A stretch of DNA of 64,000 nt. Source: Mucilaginibacter phenanthrenivorans. Lineage in GTDB: Bacteria; Bacteroidota; Bacteroidia; Sphingobacteriales; Sphingobacteriaceae. Position numbers and translations under genes: made by a program. How positions within the stretch are numbered: position 1 is the stretch's first letter; every line of letters starts with the position of its first letter. This document shows, one piece after another, positions 1 to 10,416 of this stretch. The notes below the pieces were generated by a model, which saw only the letters and a program-made list of their open reading frames with translations, did not search any database and was not told the origin of the DNA. The DNA lies in contig NZ_JAHVAP010000007.1 of NCBI RefSeq assembly GCF_024721155.1, forward strand, positions 434,001 through 498,000. Direction: 5' to 3'.

Positions 1-1893
1 TGCGCGGTACTGGTTGTAATTAACCAATTGCGCCTTGGCGGCGAAATCCTTTGCATCTGTAGCCTTTCCATAAGGCTCTATTGACGCATCATAGCCGATA
101 TATTTGTGATAATCCCAAACGGAATCCACCTTATTTTTCTTTTTATCGGATGAAAATTCCGGCGCTATTAAATTTTCTGTCGGGATAAATCTTTTTAACG
201 ATTCAAAATCATTGATGCCCACCGAACCGATTTCGGAGTTAAATGGAAATGTATGCACCGACCAAAATGCCGAATCCGGCTGAACACCGTATGGGCCATC
301 GCCATTGCCGCCAAGCGTATTGAGCGACATTTTATCAGAATTGGAATATTCAACAAACCAACGGGTACCATCAAGCTTTGGCAAAATAGAATCACGAACA
401 GGCAGCAGGATATCTTCAGGTGGAGTGATCTCATTCCCTCCGCACCAGATAGCCAGTGAAGGATGGTTTCGCACAAGTTTGATTTGATCAACAAGTGATT
501 TTAAGTATAATTTATGATCATCCGGATATTTGCGACGTGTCCATTGATCTTCCGCCTTCATCGGGTCAAACCAGCGGCCATTTGCATCTCCGGATACCCA
601 GAAATCCTGGAAAACCAGCATACCGTATTCGTCGCAGGCATTGTAAAACTCCGGTCTTTCAACCAAAGCGCCGCCCCAAACGCGGATGAGGTTTAAATTC
701 ATATCGTGGTGAAAACGTACTTCTGCGTTATAACGAGCATCCGAAAAGCGCAGCATGGCGTCGGAGATGATCCAATTGCCCCCCTTTATAAAGATCTTTT
801 GGCCGTTAACTTCAACCTGCCTGCTTTTGGTTTGCTCGTTCCAGCTTGTTTGAATTTCGCGCACGCCAACGTTAACATCAGCCTTGTCCGACGGTTTGTT
901 TGTGATCAAAAATTGAAGCGATGTTTTATATAGATGGTGATCGCCATAACCATTTGGCCACCATAATTTAGGGTCTTTTAAAACCAGGTCGTTAAGATTT
1001 ACGTCAATTGACGAATTTGCTTTAACGGTGATGCTTTTTGTAATCCGCTGTCCGTCCATCAAAAATTGAAGCACACCGGTTACCGGCTTTGCGGTAGGAT
1101 TGTTCAACGTAGCAGATGATTTAATGATTGCGGGTTGTTGTTTGCCCTCCACCTGCCGAATGCCCGGCACCAGTGTAATTACATGCGGATCGGTAATTCT
1201 TACAGCTCCTGTTGTTTCAATGGTTACCTTATCCCAAATTCCGGTGTTCCTGTCGCGCATTGGTTGGATCCAGTCCCAGCCGGCGGTATACTGCAGACCA
1301 ACGTTTTTGGCTATGCGCCCATCGCCGCCCTGGCCACCATTGGGATTTCCAACCGGATCAGGAGGGTATACCAAAACGGCTAAACGGTTATTGCCAGTTT
1401 TGTTCAGCAACGCCGTAATGTTATACGACTGCCGCAAAAACATACCATAGTGCGTTTGCTTGTTTACTTTTTTTCCATTCAAAAAAACTTCACAGCTATA
1501 ATTAACACCTCTTAAGTTTAGGTAAACCTGGTTGCTGCCAATAGGTGCAGCCTGGGTAAAATCCCTTACAAACCAATAAGTATAATAATCCCGCCCCGTA
1601 TCATAAATATCCTTAATGTGAGCATTGTTCATCCCCCAAAAAGGGTCAGGAACCAGTTTGTTATTTAGCAGTGTAGTTAAAACCGTGCCCGGAACGGTAG
1701 CATTTAGCCAGCTATCTACTGAGAATTCGGGTTTCGAAACCTGTGTACCATTTGCATGTACGTTAGCTAACTTTTGGCATTTCCAGCCGTCATTAAGTTC
1801 GTATTTGTTTTGCGCTGACGCCTTGGTAAAGACTAACGAAAAAAGGATAAAGTAAAACAGGGAGTTTTTTGAAAAGTATTTTATAGCAGCCAT
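1..1893 (-). CDS. Secreted glycoside hydrolase family 2 protein (exo-beta-glycosidase), C-terminus cut by window edge
   Basis: The reverse strand reads open from an ATG at 1893 to the window edge, giving 631 residues without a stop. Residues 1-27 form a signal peptide (charged start, FYFILFSLVF core, ASAQ end), so the enzyme is periplasmic or surface-exposed. The sugar-binding/jelly-roll N-domain is followed by a GH2 TIM barrel. The general acid/base is the Glu of IWCGGNE (about residue 488) and the likely nucleophile is the Glu of FNSEIGSVG (about residue 554). The stretch GRIAKNVGLQYTAGWDW resembles the exo-beta-glucosaminidase/beta-mannosidase branch of GH2. It is transcribed divergently from the sigma/FecR/SusCD locus, so it may serve the same glycan or belong to a cluster to the left. 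GH2 is well supported; the substrate is not determinable. Confidence 0.85.
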   Translation of the reverse strand, partial: MAAIKYFSKNSLFYFILFSLVFTKASAQNKYELNDGWKCQKLANVHANGTQVSKPEFSVDSWLNATVPGTVLTTLLNNKLVPDPFWGMNNAHIKDIYDTGRDYYTYWFVRDFTQAAPIGSNQVYLNLRGVNYSCEVFLNGKKVNKQTHYGMFLRQSYNITALLNKTGNNRLAVLVYPPDPVGNPNGGQGGDGRIAKNVGLQYTAGWDWIQPMRDRNTGIWDKVTIETTGAVRITDPHVITLVPGIRQVEGKQQPAIIKSSATLNNPTAKPVTGVLQFLMDGQRITKSITVKANSSIDVNLNDLVLKDPKLWWPNGYGDHHLYKTSLQFLITNKPSDKADVNVGVREIQTSWNEQTKSRQVEVNGQKIFIKGGNWIISDAMLRFSDARYNAEVRFHHDMNLNLIRVWGGALVERPEFYNACDEYGMLVFQDFWVSGDANGRWFDPMKAEDQWTRRKYPDDHKLYLKSLVDQIKLVRNHPSLAIWCGGNEITPPEDILLPVRDSILPKLDGTRWFVEYSNSDKMSLNTLGGNGDGPYGVQPDSAFWSVHTFPFNSEIGSVGINDFESLKRFIPTENLIAPEFSSDKKKNKVDSVWDYHKYIGYDASIEPYGKATDAKDFAAKAQLVNYNQYRA

Positions 1894-2112
1894 TAGGGAA
1901 TGTTAATGGCCTAAAGGTAAAAATAAATCCTTTTTTATGATCACCAGTTTAAAACTATGTATGCGAATAGATGTTTGCGCTAATACATATAGAAATGCGA
2001 AAAGTTTAAAGAACCCTAGTCCGGGACAATTGAGCAATATTTTGCAGGGAATTATTTAATATCTAATTAATACTTTTTACATTTAGCCACCAATTATAAA
2101 CATCTGCAAAAA

Positions 2113-2691
2113 GTGAGTAACAAACCAATTGACGGTAATAGCATTAAACAGCTTATTGAAGGCAATGAGGATGTGTTTACTTCGCTGTATGAATCGTACA
2201 GCGAAAAGGTTTATAGGCTTGCATTTCGTTTTTTGAAGGATAAGGCGCTGAGCGAAGAGGTGGTACAGGAAACATTTATTAATGTTTGGCTCAGTAGGGA
2301 AAAGCTTGACCCCGAGGGCAACATGTGGCTTTATTTGTATGTTGTTGCAAAGCGGTTGGCGCTTAATTCATTAAGGCAGGCATGCAAATCAAACGATTTT
2401 GTTGAAAATCTCCTGAATTTTATGGAAGAGCAAAATAGCACCGAAGAAGAAGTGCTCGCCCGCGACCTGGAGAACTTTACAGGTAAAATTATCGAGAAAC
2501 TTCCGCGCCAGCAGCAGCTGGTGTTTAAATTAAGCCGGGTTGAAGGCCTTTCATATAAGGAAATTGCAGAGCAGCTAAATATCTCCCCGAATACAGTTAA
2601 AAACCACATGGTTGAGGCTTTAAAGACCTTAAGATCTCAACTGCGATATTCCGATATCATCTATTGTATCGTGTTGGCTTACCTTATTTAA
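2113..2691 (+). CDS. ECF-type RNA polymerase sigma factor of the SusCD locus
   Basis: This 192-residue protein has a sigma-70 region 2 near residues 20-95 (FTSLYESYSEKVYRLAFRF, then VVQETFINVW) and a region 4 helix-turn-helix near 125-175 (LSYKEIAEQLNISPNTVKNH). It ends in a hydrophobic tail (IIYCIVLAYLI) common in Bacteroidota FecI-like sigma factors. The start is GTG at 2113. It is followed by a FecR anti-sigma gene and then a SusC receptor with an STN domain. That is the usual FecI-FecR-FecA order, in which glycan binding at the outer membrane frees the sigma factor to transcribe the transport genes. Family confidence is high; the regulon is inferred from gene order. Confidence 0.93.
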   Translation: MSNKPIDGNSIKQLIEGNEDVFTSLYESYSEKVYRLAFRFLKDKALSEEVVQETFINVWLSREKLDPEGNMWLYLYVVAKRLALNSLRQACKSNDFVENLLNFMEEQNSTEEEVLARDLENFTGKIIEKLPRQQQLVFKLSRVEGLSYKEIAEQLNISPNTVKNHMVEALKTLRSQLRYSDIIYCIVLAYLI

Positions 2692-2783
2692 TTTTTTTTA
2701 CTTCCCACTAGTCCTACCGCGCTTCCCCGGTGTTCTATACTCAGAACCACCCGTCCGGGGATTATTATAAACCATACTTAACA

Positions 2784-3992
2784 ATGAAAAAAGCAAAGCT
2801 GCAACGCCTTGTGCATCAATATTTTAATGATACAATAAGCCGTGCTGATTGTGTCGAACTGTTGGATTATTTAAATAATACCAATCCGGATGAAATTGCT
2901 GATGTTATTGATACAGAGCTGATCAACTTTAACAAAGGCCCGGAATTTAAGGGCAAACAATCGGCAGACGTTTTGAGCCGCATCAAATCGGATCCAAGAT
3001 TTACTCAACAGCCGGTTGTTGAAGAAGCTTATCCTGTTGTTGTCAAATTTTACAGTGGCCGCTGGTTTCAAATTGCTGCGGCCTTGCTGGTGTTCGGAAC
3101 TGCTGCATTGGTCATCTTCAATAAAAATATATCGAACCAAACGACAAAAAAACATGCTTTTGATCAGCAGTCTGCAGCCATTGTGCCTGGAAGTAATAAA
3201 GCTATTTTAACATTGGCCGGTGGCAAAACAATCGTGCTTAAAAACGCGGCGAATGGTTTGCTTGCACAAACGGGAGCGGGCAATGTGTTAAAAACAAACA
3301 ATGGGCAAATTTTATACAACGCGGCAAATAAGACCGAAGCGGCTGCAAGCCAGGACAACATTAACACGCTGTCGACCCCAAGAGGAGGTACCTACCAGGT
3401 GGTTTTGTCTGACGGTACCAAGGTGTGGTTAAATGCTGCTTCATCAATAAGCTACCCCGTAGCATTCACAGGGAAGGAACGTCATATAACGCTTACCGGC
3501 GAGGCCTATTTTGAAGTAGCAAAAAACAAGGAAATGCCTTTTTATGTGAGTACCAATAATGTGCAGATAAGGGTATTGGGGACGCATTTTAACATTGCTG
3601 CCTACGGCGATGATAATGAAGTAACAGCTACCCTGCTGGAAGGAGCCGTGCAGATAACCAAAAATAACGCCCATTCGATGCTCAAGCCAGGGCAAAAGGC
3701 AATCATTAATAACAATTCGGACAACATTGCCGTATCTGAGGCAAATATTGAAGATGCGATGGCCTGGAAAAATGGTTACTTCATTTTTGATGATGACGAT
3801 ATTATCGGGATCATGAAAAAGGTATCGCGCTGGTATGATGTGAGCGTAAACTACCAGGGCAGTGTGAGCGATCAGAAATTCGGCGGCACATTTTACCGTT
3901 CAAAAAGTATAACAGAACTACTCCAATACCTGGGAAAAATAGGAAAAATACACATTATGATTGAAGGAAGGAGGATAATTGTTATGAAGTGA
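2784..3992 (+). CDS. FecR-family anti-sigma factor
   Basis: I chose the ATG at 2784 (MKKAKLQRLVHQYF), giving 402 residues, rather than an in-frame start 18 codons upstream. The cytoplasmic N-terminus (1-92) should hold the sigma factor. One membrane segment spans about 94-112 (WFQIAAALLVFGTAALVIF). The periplasmic FecR domain lies around 195-290 (TPRGGTYQVVLSDGTKVWLN, LTGEAYFEVAKN, VLGTHFNI), and a DUF4974-type C-terminal domain around 333-400 contacts the receptor STN domain in characterised systems. Its position between the sigma factor and SusC supports a trans-envelope signalling role. Confidence 0.94.
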   Translation: MKKAKLQRLVHQYFNDTISRADCVELLDYLNNTNPDEIADVIDTELINFNKGPEFKGKQSADVLSRIKSDPRFTQQPVVEEAYPVVVKFYSGRWFQIAAALLVFGTAALVIFNKNISNQTTKKHAFDQQSAAIVPGSNKAILTLAGGKTIVLKNAANGLLAQTGAGNVLKTNNGQILYNAANKTEAAASQDNINTLSTPRGGTYQVVLSDGTKVWLNAASSISYPVAFTGKERHITLTGEAYFEVAKNKEMPFYVSTNNVQIRVLGTHFNIAAYGDDNEVTATLLEGAVQITKNNAHSMLKPGQKAIINNNSDNIAVSEANIEDAMAWKNGYFIFDDDDIIGIMKKVSRWYDVSVNYQGSVSDQKFGGTFYRSKSITELLQYLGKIGKIHIMIEGRRIIVMK

Positions 3993-4031
3993 TCGGTACA
4001 TCCTCAATAAACAATTATCTGCAAAATAAAA

Positions 4032-4055
4032 CCAGGAGCGCTCCAACGCCCCTGG
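4032..4055 (+). terminator. Hairpin between fecR and susC, possible attenuator
   Basis: The arms CCAGGAGCG and CGCCCCTGG pair with one A-C mismatch around a 6-nt loop. No T-run follows, so it may be a partial terminator or RNA-processing/stability stem that sets regulator versus receptor levels. Confidence 0.45.
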
Positions 4056-4130
4056 CTAAAGGCCGAGGCCAAAGTCAGATAAATGAATAATTGCAGCTTA
4101 ACACAATCAATTAATTAACCTAACATTCAA

Positions 4131-7100
4131 ATGTATAAAATTTTTACTGATTTCAATTGCAGTAAGCAACCTTGCTGCATTCACAAACTACTGCTCGTCA
4201 TGAAATTAACCCTTATTTTGCTAACGGCAACCTTTTTGCAGGTGTCGGCAGCAACGTACGCGCAAAAAATCACTCTCAAGGTTAAAGGCGCGACCATAAA
4301 GGAAGTTTTTGAAAAGATCCAGGCACAAACAAGCTATGACTTTTTATATAATGCTGACGACTTAAAGGCATCGAAGCCCATAACGCTGAATGTAAAAAAT
4401 ACCAATTTAAAGGATGCGCTTGATGACTGCTTTAAAAATCAGCCTTTAACGTATACCATTGAAAACACCACGATATTAATTACCAGGAAGGCAGCCCCGG
4501 TTGTGGCGCAGGTACTTAAAAAGACCATTACAGGTATGGTTACCGATACTGCTGGTTTACCTTTACCCGGTGTAACCGTACACGAAAAAGGTACTCAGAA
4601 CGCGGTAAGCACAGATGTAAGTGGTAAGTACAGCATCTCGGTGGCTGATAATGGCGCCGTTTTGGTATTTTCTTTCCTTGGCTATGTACAGCAGGAAGTT
4701 CCGGTTACAGACAATGGCACAATCAGCATCAGGCTAAAAGAAGCAAATACAAAGCTAAATGAAGTGGTTGTTGTAGGCTACGGTACGCAAACCAGGGCGA
4801 GCATCAATGGGGCAGTAAATACAGTAGGTGCCAAAGACATAGGCGACAAACCTGTATTGAATGCTTTTCAGGCGCTTCAGGGTGAATCTCCAAATTTAAT
4901 TATCCAGCAAAGTTCACTTGATCCTGGTGCTACTCCAACAGTTAACATCAGGGGAGTGGGTACTACGGGCAGTAATGATCCATTAGTAGTAATTGATGGA
5001 ATTGTAACACAGAGCACCGGAAGCTTAAACACTATAAACCCCAACGATATTGCAAACGTAACCATACTTAAGGATGCCGGTTCGGCTGCTATTTATGGTT
5101 CGCGTGCGGCCAATGGCGTAATATTGATTACAACCAAAAGCGGAAAGCTCAACCAAAAAGCAGCCGTAACCTATAACGGCAGTTACGGTTTACAAGTGCC
5201 CGACATAATGGTTCATAAAATAAGTGCCGCAGAAAATGCCTACGATAAAAACATGGCCCTGGTTAATTCAGGTCTGGCGCCGGCTTACACACCTGAGCAA
5301 ATTCAGGAGTTGGCAAATGAAGGCAGGGGAACATGGGATTTAAACCATTTGGTGTACAACGCGCCTTTGCAATCGCACAATTTGAATATAAGCGGAGGTG
5401 GTGAAACCAATTCTTATTTTATATCAGGCGGTTACCTGGATCAAATGAACAGCTTTGTTGGTAATGGCGGTTCAGGCAGTAAATACGGGTATCAGAAATA
5501 TAACCTCCGTTTAAACCAAACTTCAATAATTGGAAAATTTAAATTTAACGCCATCCTTAATTACACAAAAAGCCGGAATAAAACTACAGCGGCAAATGAA
5601 GGCTTTACTATCGCAGATGCGAATCGTGTACCTTCGAATTTTAATTGGCAGGATGCTAATGGTAATTATTTAACCAACCCGGTATCCTCTCAACAAAATG
5701 CGTTAGGCATGTTAAGGTTAGGAGGATTTAATCAAACCGATTACGATGAGATTTTTGGTAACCTAAACGGTACTTTAACAATTACCAAGGACCTAAAGCT
5801 AACCGGTGTTTTTGGCGGTACGCTTGATAATAACGGCAGCTTTTATAACGATAAGGTAGTTGACTTTTTACCGGCAGGGGCATCGGCGAATAATGACTTG
5901 TCGGTTAATGATGGGAATTACAAAAGCAACCTATTCAATACTCAGCTTTATTTAAGTTATAATAAGAGTTTAGGCAAACATTCAATTAGTGCTACGGCTG
6001 GTGTTTCGAGCGAAACCTACAGTGGCAGGGGATTCAGCTTGTCCAAAAGTCTTACCGATCCTACTTTGGGAACGCCTACAACAGGTACTACTATAAGCCC
6101 TACCGGATCGAACAATAGCGTTGGTATTGATGCCAACAGCTTGCTTTCGGTATTTGGCCGTGTAAATTATAATTATGAAAGCAAGTATTTCCTGGATTTT
6201 GTATTCCGTGATGATGCATCATCCAAGTTTGCACCGGGCAAAAGGGCGAGTTTCTTCCCATCAGTAACTGCCGGCTGGGTGGTAACGGATGAGGACTTTA
6301 TGAAGCCTATAACTAATACCCTAACCAATCTTAAACTAAGATCGTCATATGGCATATTGGGTAATCAAAACGTGGGTAACTTTCAATACGAAACTACCTA
6401 TTTTAATTACACAGCTGCCTATGGGTTTAATAACCAGTTAGTGGGTGGGGCAGGTACCTTTCAGTCAAACCCTGATTTGACATGGGAAAGTGCTGCAACC
6501 TTTAACCTTGGCGTTGATTTTAGCTTATTTAACGGCAAACTGTCGGGCTCGTTTGATTACTTTAATAAAGTAACACGTAACATTTTACAGACACCGCAAG
6601 ATGTACCTTCAATTTTCGGCGCAGGTCTTGCCGATGCCAATGTTGCTAAAGTTAGAGATGCAGGCTGGGAAGCAGCATTGACCTATAATCTGAGAGGTCA
6701 AAAGGTTAGTCAAAGCTTTAGCATAAACGTTGCCGACAACCAAAACACTTTATTGAAGTTAACCGGAACCGCAACACAGCAAATTAACCAACCCGACGTT
6801 TACGCATTGATAAGAAAAGTTGGCTCCCCAATTACGGAATACTACGGTTATGAAACAAATGGCTTATATCAAAACCAGGCAGACATTGATGCATCTCCGA
6901 AAATAGCAGGTCTCGCTGTTAGTCCGGGCGACTTGAAGTTTAAAGATTTAAACCATGACGGTGTAATTGATTCGAAGGATAAAACCGAATTAGGCAACCC
7001 CTTTCCACGTTACACTTTTGGATTCACCTACAGAATAGCTGTTGCCGGTTTTGATGCGACGATATTTATACAGGGAGTAGGTAAAAGGGATGAATTTTTA

Positions 7101-7523
7101 AGGGGTGAATTGGTTGAGCCTTACCAGGGGGGATACGGGGCTACTCTTTATGATCACCAAACAGATTTCTGGACTCCTGAAAATCCAGGCGCCAAATATC
7201 CAAGACTGGCCACATCCGGCCCTTCAAACGTTAACAACTGGCAAACCGGGTCTGATCTTTTCAAATATAACGCCGCTTATGCAAGGCTAAAAAATGTGAA
7301 CATCGGGTATACGTTACCTAAAAACATTGTTAAAAAATTAGGAATCAATAACGTCCGAGTATCCCTTATCGGGCAAAATCTTGCCACGCTTACCAAGTTA
7401 AAATTTGCAGATCCTGAAACATCGGAATTTGGTAGTAACGTTGCTATAACCTCAAGCTCAAACAGCCCGCGTAGTTACCTGCTATCGGCATTTTACGGCG
7501 TAGGGATTGATTTAACATTTTAA
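4131..7523 (+). CDS. SusC/RagA-family TonB-linked outer-membrane receptor with STN domain
   Basis: This 1130-residue protein has an extended Sphingobacteria-type signal region: a polar first 20 residues, then LLVMKLTLILLTATFLQVSAATYAQ. An STN domain (about 46-115) for FecR contact follows, then a carboxypeptidase-regulatory-like beta domain (about 131-205), the TonB-box-like EVVVVGYG at 211-218, a plug domain and a 22-strand barrel that ends in an aromatic residue. It imports oligosaccharides with the downstream SusD lid, powered by TonB-ExbBD. The STN domain makes it a transducer for the upstream FecR/sigma pair. SusD follows after 24 nt, so the two are co-transcribed. Confidence 0.96.
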   Translation: MYKIFTDFNCSKQPCCIHKLLLVMKLTLILLTATFLQVSAATYAQKITLKVKGATIKEVFEKIQAQTSYDFLYNADDLKASKPITLNVKNTNLKDALDDCFKNQPLTYTIENTTILITRKAAPVVAQVLKKTITGMVTDTAGLPLPGVTVHEKGTQNAVSTDVSGKYSISVADNGAVLVFSFLGYVQQEVPVTDNGTISIRLKEANTKLNEVVVVGYGTQTRASINGAVNTVGAKDIGDKPVLNAFQALQGESPNLIIQQSSLDPGATPTVNIRGVGTTGSNDPLVVIDGIVTQSTGSLNTINPNDIANVTILKDAGSAAIYGSRAANGVILITTKSGKLNQKAAVTYNGSYGLQVPDIMVHKISAAENAYDKNMALVNSGLAPAYTPEQIQELANEGRGTWDLNHLVYNAPLQSHNLNISGGGETNSYFISGGYLDQMNSFVGNGGSGSKYGYQKYNLRLNQTSIIGKFKFNAILNYTKSRNKTTAANEGFTIADANRVPSNFNWQDANGNYLTNPVSSQQNALGMLRLGGFNQTDYDEIFGNLNGTLTITKDLKLTGVFGGTLDNNGSFYNDKVVDFLPAGASANNDLSVNDGNYKSNLFNTQLYLSYNKSLGKHSISATAGVSSETYSGRGFSLSKSLTDPTLGTPTTGTTISPTGSNNSVGIDANSLLSVFGRVNYNYESKYFLDFVFRDDASSKFAPGKRASFFPSVTAGWVVTDEDFMKPITNTLTNLKLRSSYGILGNQNVGNFQYETTYFNYTAAYGFNNQLVGGAGTFQSNPDLTWESAATFNLGVDFSLFNGKLSGSFDYFNKVTRNILQTPQDVPSIFGAGLADANVAKVRDAGWEAALTYNLRGQKVSQSFSINVADNQNTLLKLTGTATQQINQPDVYALIRKVGSPITEYYGYETNGLYQNQADIDASPKIAGLAVSPGDLKFKDLNHDGVIDSKDKTELGNPFPRYTFGFTYRIAVAGFDATIFIQGVGKRDEFLRGELVEPYQGGYGATLYDHQTDFWTPENPGAKYPRLATSGPSNVNNWQTGSDLFKYNAAYARLKNVNIGYTLPKNIVKKLGINNVRVSLIGQNLATLTKLKFADPETSEFGSNVAITSSSNSPRSYLLSAFYGVGIDLTF

Positions 7524-7547
7524 TAAAAACATTTTAAATATAGAAAT

Positions 7548-9197
7548 ATGAACCTTTTTAAAAAGTTCTTCATTGCAGTTATAATAACTACAGCAATAAC
7601 AGGATGTAAAAAGCTGGATATTGTTCCTACCGATAGATTTTCGGATGCTACATTCTGGAAGGTTGACGCCAACGTATACAACGCACTATACAATAACTAC
7701 CATTTAATTTATAATGACGGTTTGTATTTTAGCGCAGAAGCCTTATCTGACAACGCTTACTCACGTGCAGGCGATCCTGCCATTATATCTGGTGGAAACG
7801 CAACTGCTGCTACCGGAAAGTTTGCAGGCGACTGGTCAAATTATTACTCTGACATAAAATCGTGTAACGAGTTTTTAACTTTTGTTGGTCAAAATACCAC
7901 ACTGTCAAAAGACGTATTAAACAGGATGATAGCCGAAACACGTTTTTTACGTGCCTTCGCGCATTTTAACCTGACAAAGTGGTGGGGAGATGTACCACTG
8001 GTAACCGACAATATTACTCCTGACGAAGCAAAAGTAATAGCACGCACGCCGAAAGCAGACGTCGTTAAATTTATTATTGCCGAACTGGAAGCAGCTATAC
8101 CAAACCTCCCATCAAAAGATGCGCTTCCGGCAAGTGAAAACGGAAGGATTACTAAAGGTGCCGCACTGGCGCTGGAGGCGAGGGTGCTGTTGTACCAGGG
8201 CGACCGGATGGCTGATGTTGTTACTGTTTGCGAAAAACTAATAAACCAACAAAATGTTAATGGCAGCTATTCATTAAATTCAAGCTACACTGATTTGTTT
8301 AGCGACAAGGTGGTTAACAAAACCAATAACGAATCCATGCTTTCATTACAATATGTACCTACTACTTATACCTGGTCAGACTTCTTCGACTTTGCACCGC
8401 TATCAGTGGGTGGCCGCGTAATTGCAAATTCACCGACACAGGAGCTCGTTGACGACTACATCATGCTGAACGGAAAAGGTATTACTGATGCCGGTTCAGG
8501 TTATGATATCAATAATCCATACGTCAACCGCGACCCAAGGCTTACTGCCACCGTGGTTTATGATGGGTACAAATGGAACAATGGTGGCGGTGTTAATGGT
8601 ACTAGTAAAACCATTTACATAAAACCTGGAAGTGATCCCGGTGATAATGCAAGTAATCCAAATGGTCCTGACGAATATGTTGGGGACAGGGAAAGCTCAT
8701 CGCCAACAGCTTACTACTGGCGGAAGTACTTTGATCCAAATGCACTTGCAAGTTATGTATCCGGCTTAAACCTGCATTTGATCAGGTATGCCGAGGTTCT
8801 GCTTGATTATGCTGAAGCAAAAAACAGCCTAGGCCAAATGAATGCCGCTGTTTGGAACCAAACTATCGGTGCTTTGCGGGCAAGAGCCGGCTTTACTGAT
8901 CCGGGTGCGTTAAACTACCCCGCCAGCGGTGATATGACTACCATCATCAGGCGCGAAAGAAGGGTGGAATTGGCTTTGGAAGGCATCAGGGTAGACGATA
9001 TCAGAAGATGGAAAATAGCTGAAACTACGATGAACGGATATGCACATGGTGCCAGGTTCTCAGGAGACTTAACTACTGACAACGGTTACATCAGGGCTCA
9101 AAAAAGGCAATTTAACCCGGCCAGGGACTATTTCTGGGCGATACCTGCAAATGACCTTAGTCTTGATAAAAACCTAACCCAAAACCCAGGCTATTAA
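7548..9197 (+). CDS. SusD/RagB-family glycan-binding lipoprotein
   Basis: This 549-residue lipoprotein has the signal MNLFKKFFIAVIITTAITGC with the lipidated Cys at residue 20. SusD hallmarks include the early DATFWK region, the TPR-like stretch RMIAETRFLRAFAHFNL..WWGDVPLV, and the C-terminal RRERRVELALEGIRVDDIRRW motif. It forms the extracellular lid over the SusC barrel and binds the target glycan. It follows susC by 24 nt and precedes a SusE-like gene by 24 nt. Confidence 0.96.
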   Translation: MNLFKKFFIAVIITTAITGCKKLDIVPTDRFSDATFWKVDANVYNALYNNYHLIYNDGLYFSAEALSDNAYSRAGDPAIISGGNATAATGKFAGDWSNYYSDIKSCNEFLTFVGQNTTLSKDVLNRMIAETRFLRAFAHFNLTKWWGDVPLVTDNITPDEAKVIARTPKADVVKFIIAELEAAIPNLPSKDALPASENGRITKGAALALEARVLLYQGDRMADVVTVCEKLINQQNVNGSYSLNSSYTDLFSDKVVNKTNNESMLSLQYVPTTYTWSDFFDFAPLSVGGRVIANSPTQELVDDYIMLNGKGITDAGSGYDINNPYVNRDPRLTATVVYDGYKWNNGGGVNGTSKTIYIKPGSDPGDNASNPNGPDEYVGDRESSSPTAYYWRKYFDPNALASYVSGLNLHLIRYAEVLLDYAEAKNSLGQMNAAVWNQTIGALRARAGFTDPGALNYPASGDMTTIIRRERRVELALEGIRVDDIRRWKIAETTMNGYAHGARFSGDLTTDNGYIRAQKRQFNPARDYFWAIPANDLSLDKNLTQNPGY

Positions 9198-9221
9198 TTC
9201 ACAAAACCATAAACAGAAAAA

Positions 9222-10358
9222 ATGAAGACTTTTATAAAAATAAGCTTTATGGTTATGTTAACCATTATTGCTATTACTTCCTGTAAAAAAGATACACGGG
9301 CCTTTAATGCCGATGTTGCCCCGGTAACCACGCTTTCTGCACCTGATAATGCGGCAAGCTTTACCCTCGCGCCTGCAACCGGGCCAAGCATCCAATTTAA
9401 ATGGACTGCCAGCCCAACACAGGACCTTGTACTATACGAGGTAGCTTTTGATAAAGCCGACGGCGATTTTAGCAAGCCAATTTATAAGGTGCTTTCTGAC
9501 GGATCAGGGGTGCAGACACAGGCTACAATAACGCAAAAGGTTTTAAATACCATTGCATCAATGGCAGGAATTGCCTCGTTAAGTACCGGAACTTTAAAAT
9601 GGGCGGTTATTGTATCTAAGGAAACTAATGCAAAAGTTAGTACTACAAGCCATACCATTCAGCTAACCAGGCCGGCCGGCTTTGCCGTGCTGCCTGCAGC
9701 GCTTTATCTTACCGGAAGCGCTACTGAACAAGGTACAGATTTGTCAAAAGCCCTGCCATTTAAAAAGATCAGCGACGGTGTGTTTGAGTTGTACACTTCG
9801 CTAACCGCAGGCACTTATAGTTTAGTTGACGGCACCACCGGAACCCCAACCAGCTATTCTATCCAAAATAACATTTCTGTTGTTGCAGGTGGCAGCACAA
9901 CCGTAACAGGCAGCAAAAATGTATACAGGATTTCGCTGGACCTTAGTAACGCAGCGGCCACTATAACTCAAATTGTTTCTGTTGGATTCTTTAACGCACC
10001 TGATAATAAAGTTTACTTTGAACTGCCTTATGTAGGAAACAGCCAGTGGGAAATTGATAATGTTAAAATTGTTATCCCGCAGGAGTCGTATGGTTTGGAT
10101 AGCCGTTACAAGTATAAATTTACTGTGATGGATTCAAACGGGAATCAATCTGTAGAATGGTATGGAAGTATAAATTCCGATAATCCCGATCCTTCTACTG
10201 CCAGCCCTGCGTCCTATTTTTACATGTACCCGGTAGACAATTCACAATTTAATTTTTGCTTCAAAATTGTTCCGGCCTACAATAATAAAAATGCCAATGT
10301 TAATGTAAACTTTAGTCCGGGTATCCCGAACTATAACAATACAATTACTTTAAAATAA
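9222..10358 (+). CDS. SusE/SusF-like surface glycan-binding lipoprotein
   Basis: This 378-residue lipoprotein has its lipobox Cys at residue 21 (IIAITSC). The N-terminal SusE domain (about 25-135) has the features APDNAASFTL, IQFKWTAS and YEVAFDKADGDF. Two beta-rich modules follow, one near 155-235 beginning LYLTGSAT and one near 240-370. Such proteins hold polysaccharide at the surface and need not be catalytic. The position between susD and a GH76 enzyme fits. The exact SusE versus SusF assignment is loose, as sequence conservation in this class is low. Confidence 0.82.
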   Translation: MKTFIKISFMVMLTIIAITSCKKDTRAFNADVAPVTTLSAPDNAASFTLAPATGPSIQFKWTASPTQDLVLYEVAFDKADGDFSKPIYKVLSDGSGVQTQATITQKVLNTIASMAGIASLSTGTLKWAVIVSKETNAKVSTTSHTIQLTRPAGFAVLPAALYLTGSATEQGTDLSKALPFKKISDGVFELYTSLTAGTYSLVDGTTGTPTSYSIQNNISVVAGGSTTVTGSKNVYRISLDLSNAAATITQIVSVGFFNAPDNKVYFELPYVGNSQWEIDNVKIVIPQESYGLDSRYKYKFTVMDSNGNQSVEWYGSINSDNPDPSTASPASYFYMYPVDNSQFNFCFKIVPAYNNKNANVNVNFSPGIPNYNNTITLK

Positions 10359-10366
10359 ACAATTAA

Positions 10367-10398
10367 AATGGGTTACGGCTTGTTAGTTGTAACCCATT
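10367..10398 (+). terminator. Intra-operon hairpin between susE-like and GH76 genes
   Basis: A perfect 10-bp stem (AATGGGTTAC with GTAACCCATT) encloses a 12-nt loop. It sits 9 nt past the susE-like stop and 19 nt before the GH76 start. With no U-run it more likely stabilises the upstream message or attenuates than terminates. Confidence 0.5.
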
Positions 10399-10416
10399 AA
10401 TCTTTAAATCTACGCT

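Noticed and set aside
1100..1450. Forward-strand open frame of 116 codons
   Set aside because: It lies entirely opposite the GH2 gene, which has a signal peptide and catalytic motifs in a continuous frame.
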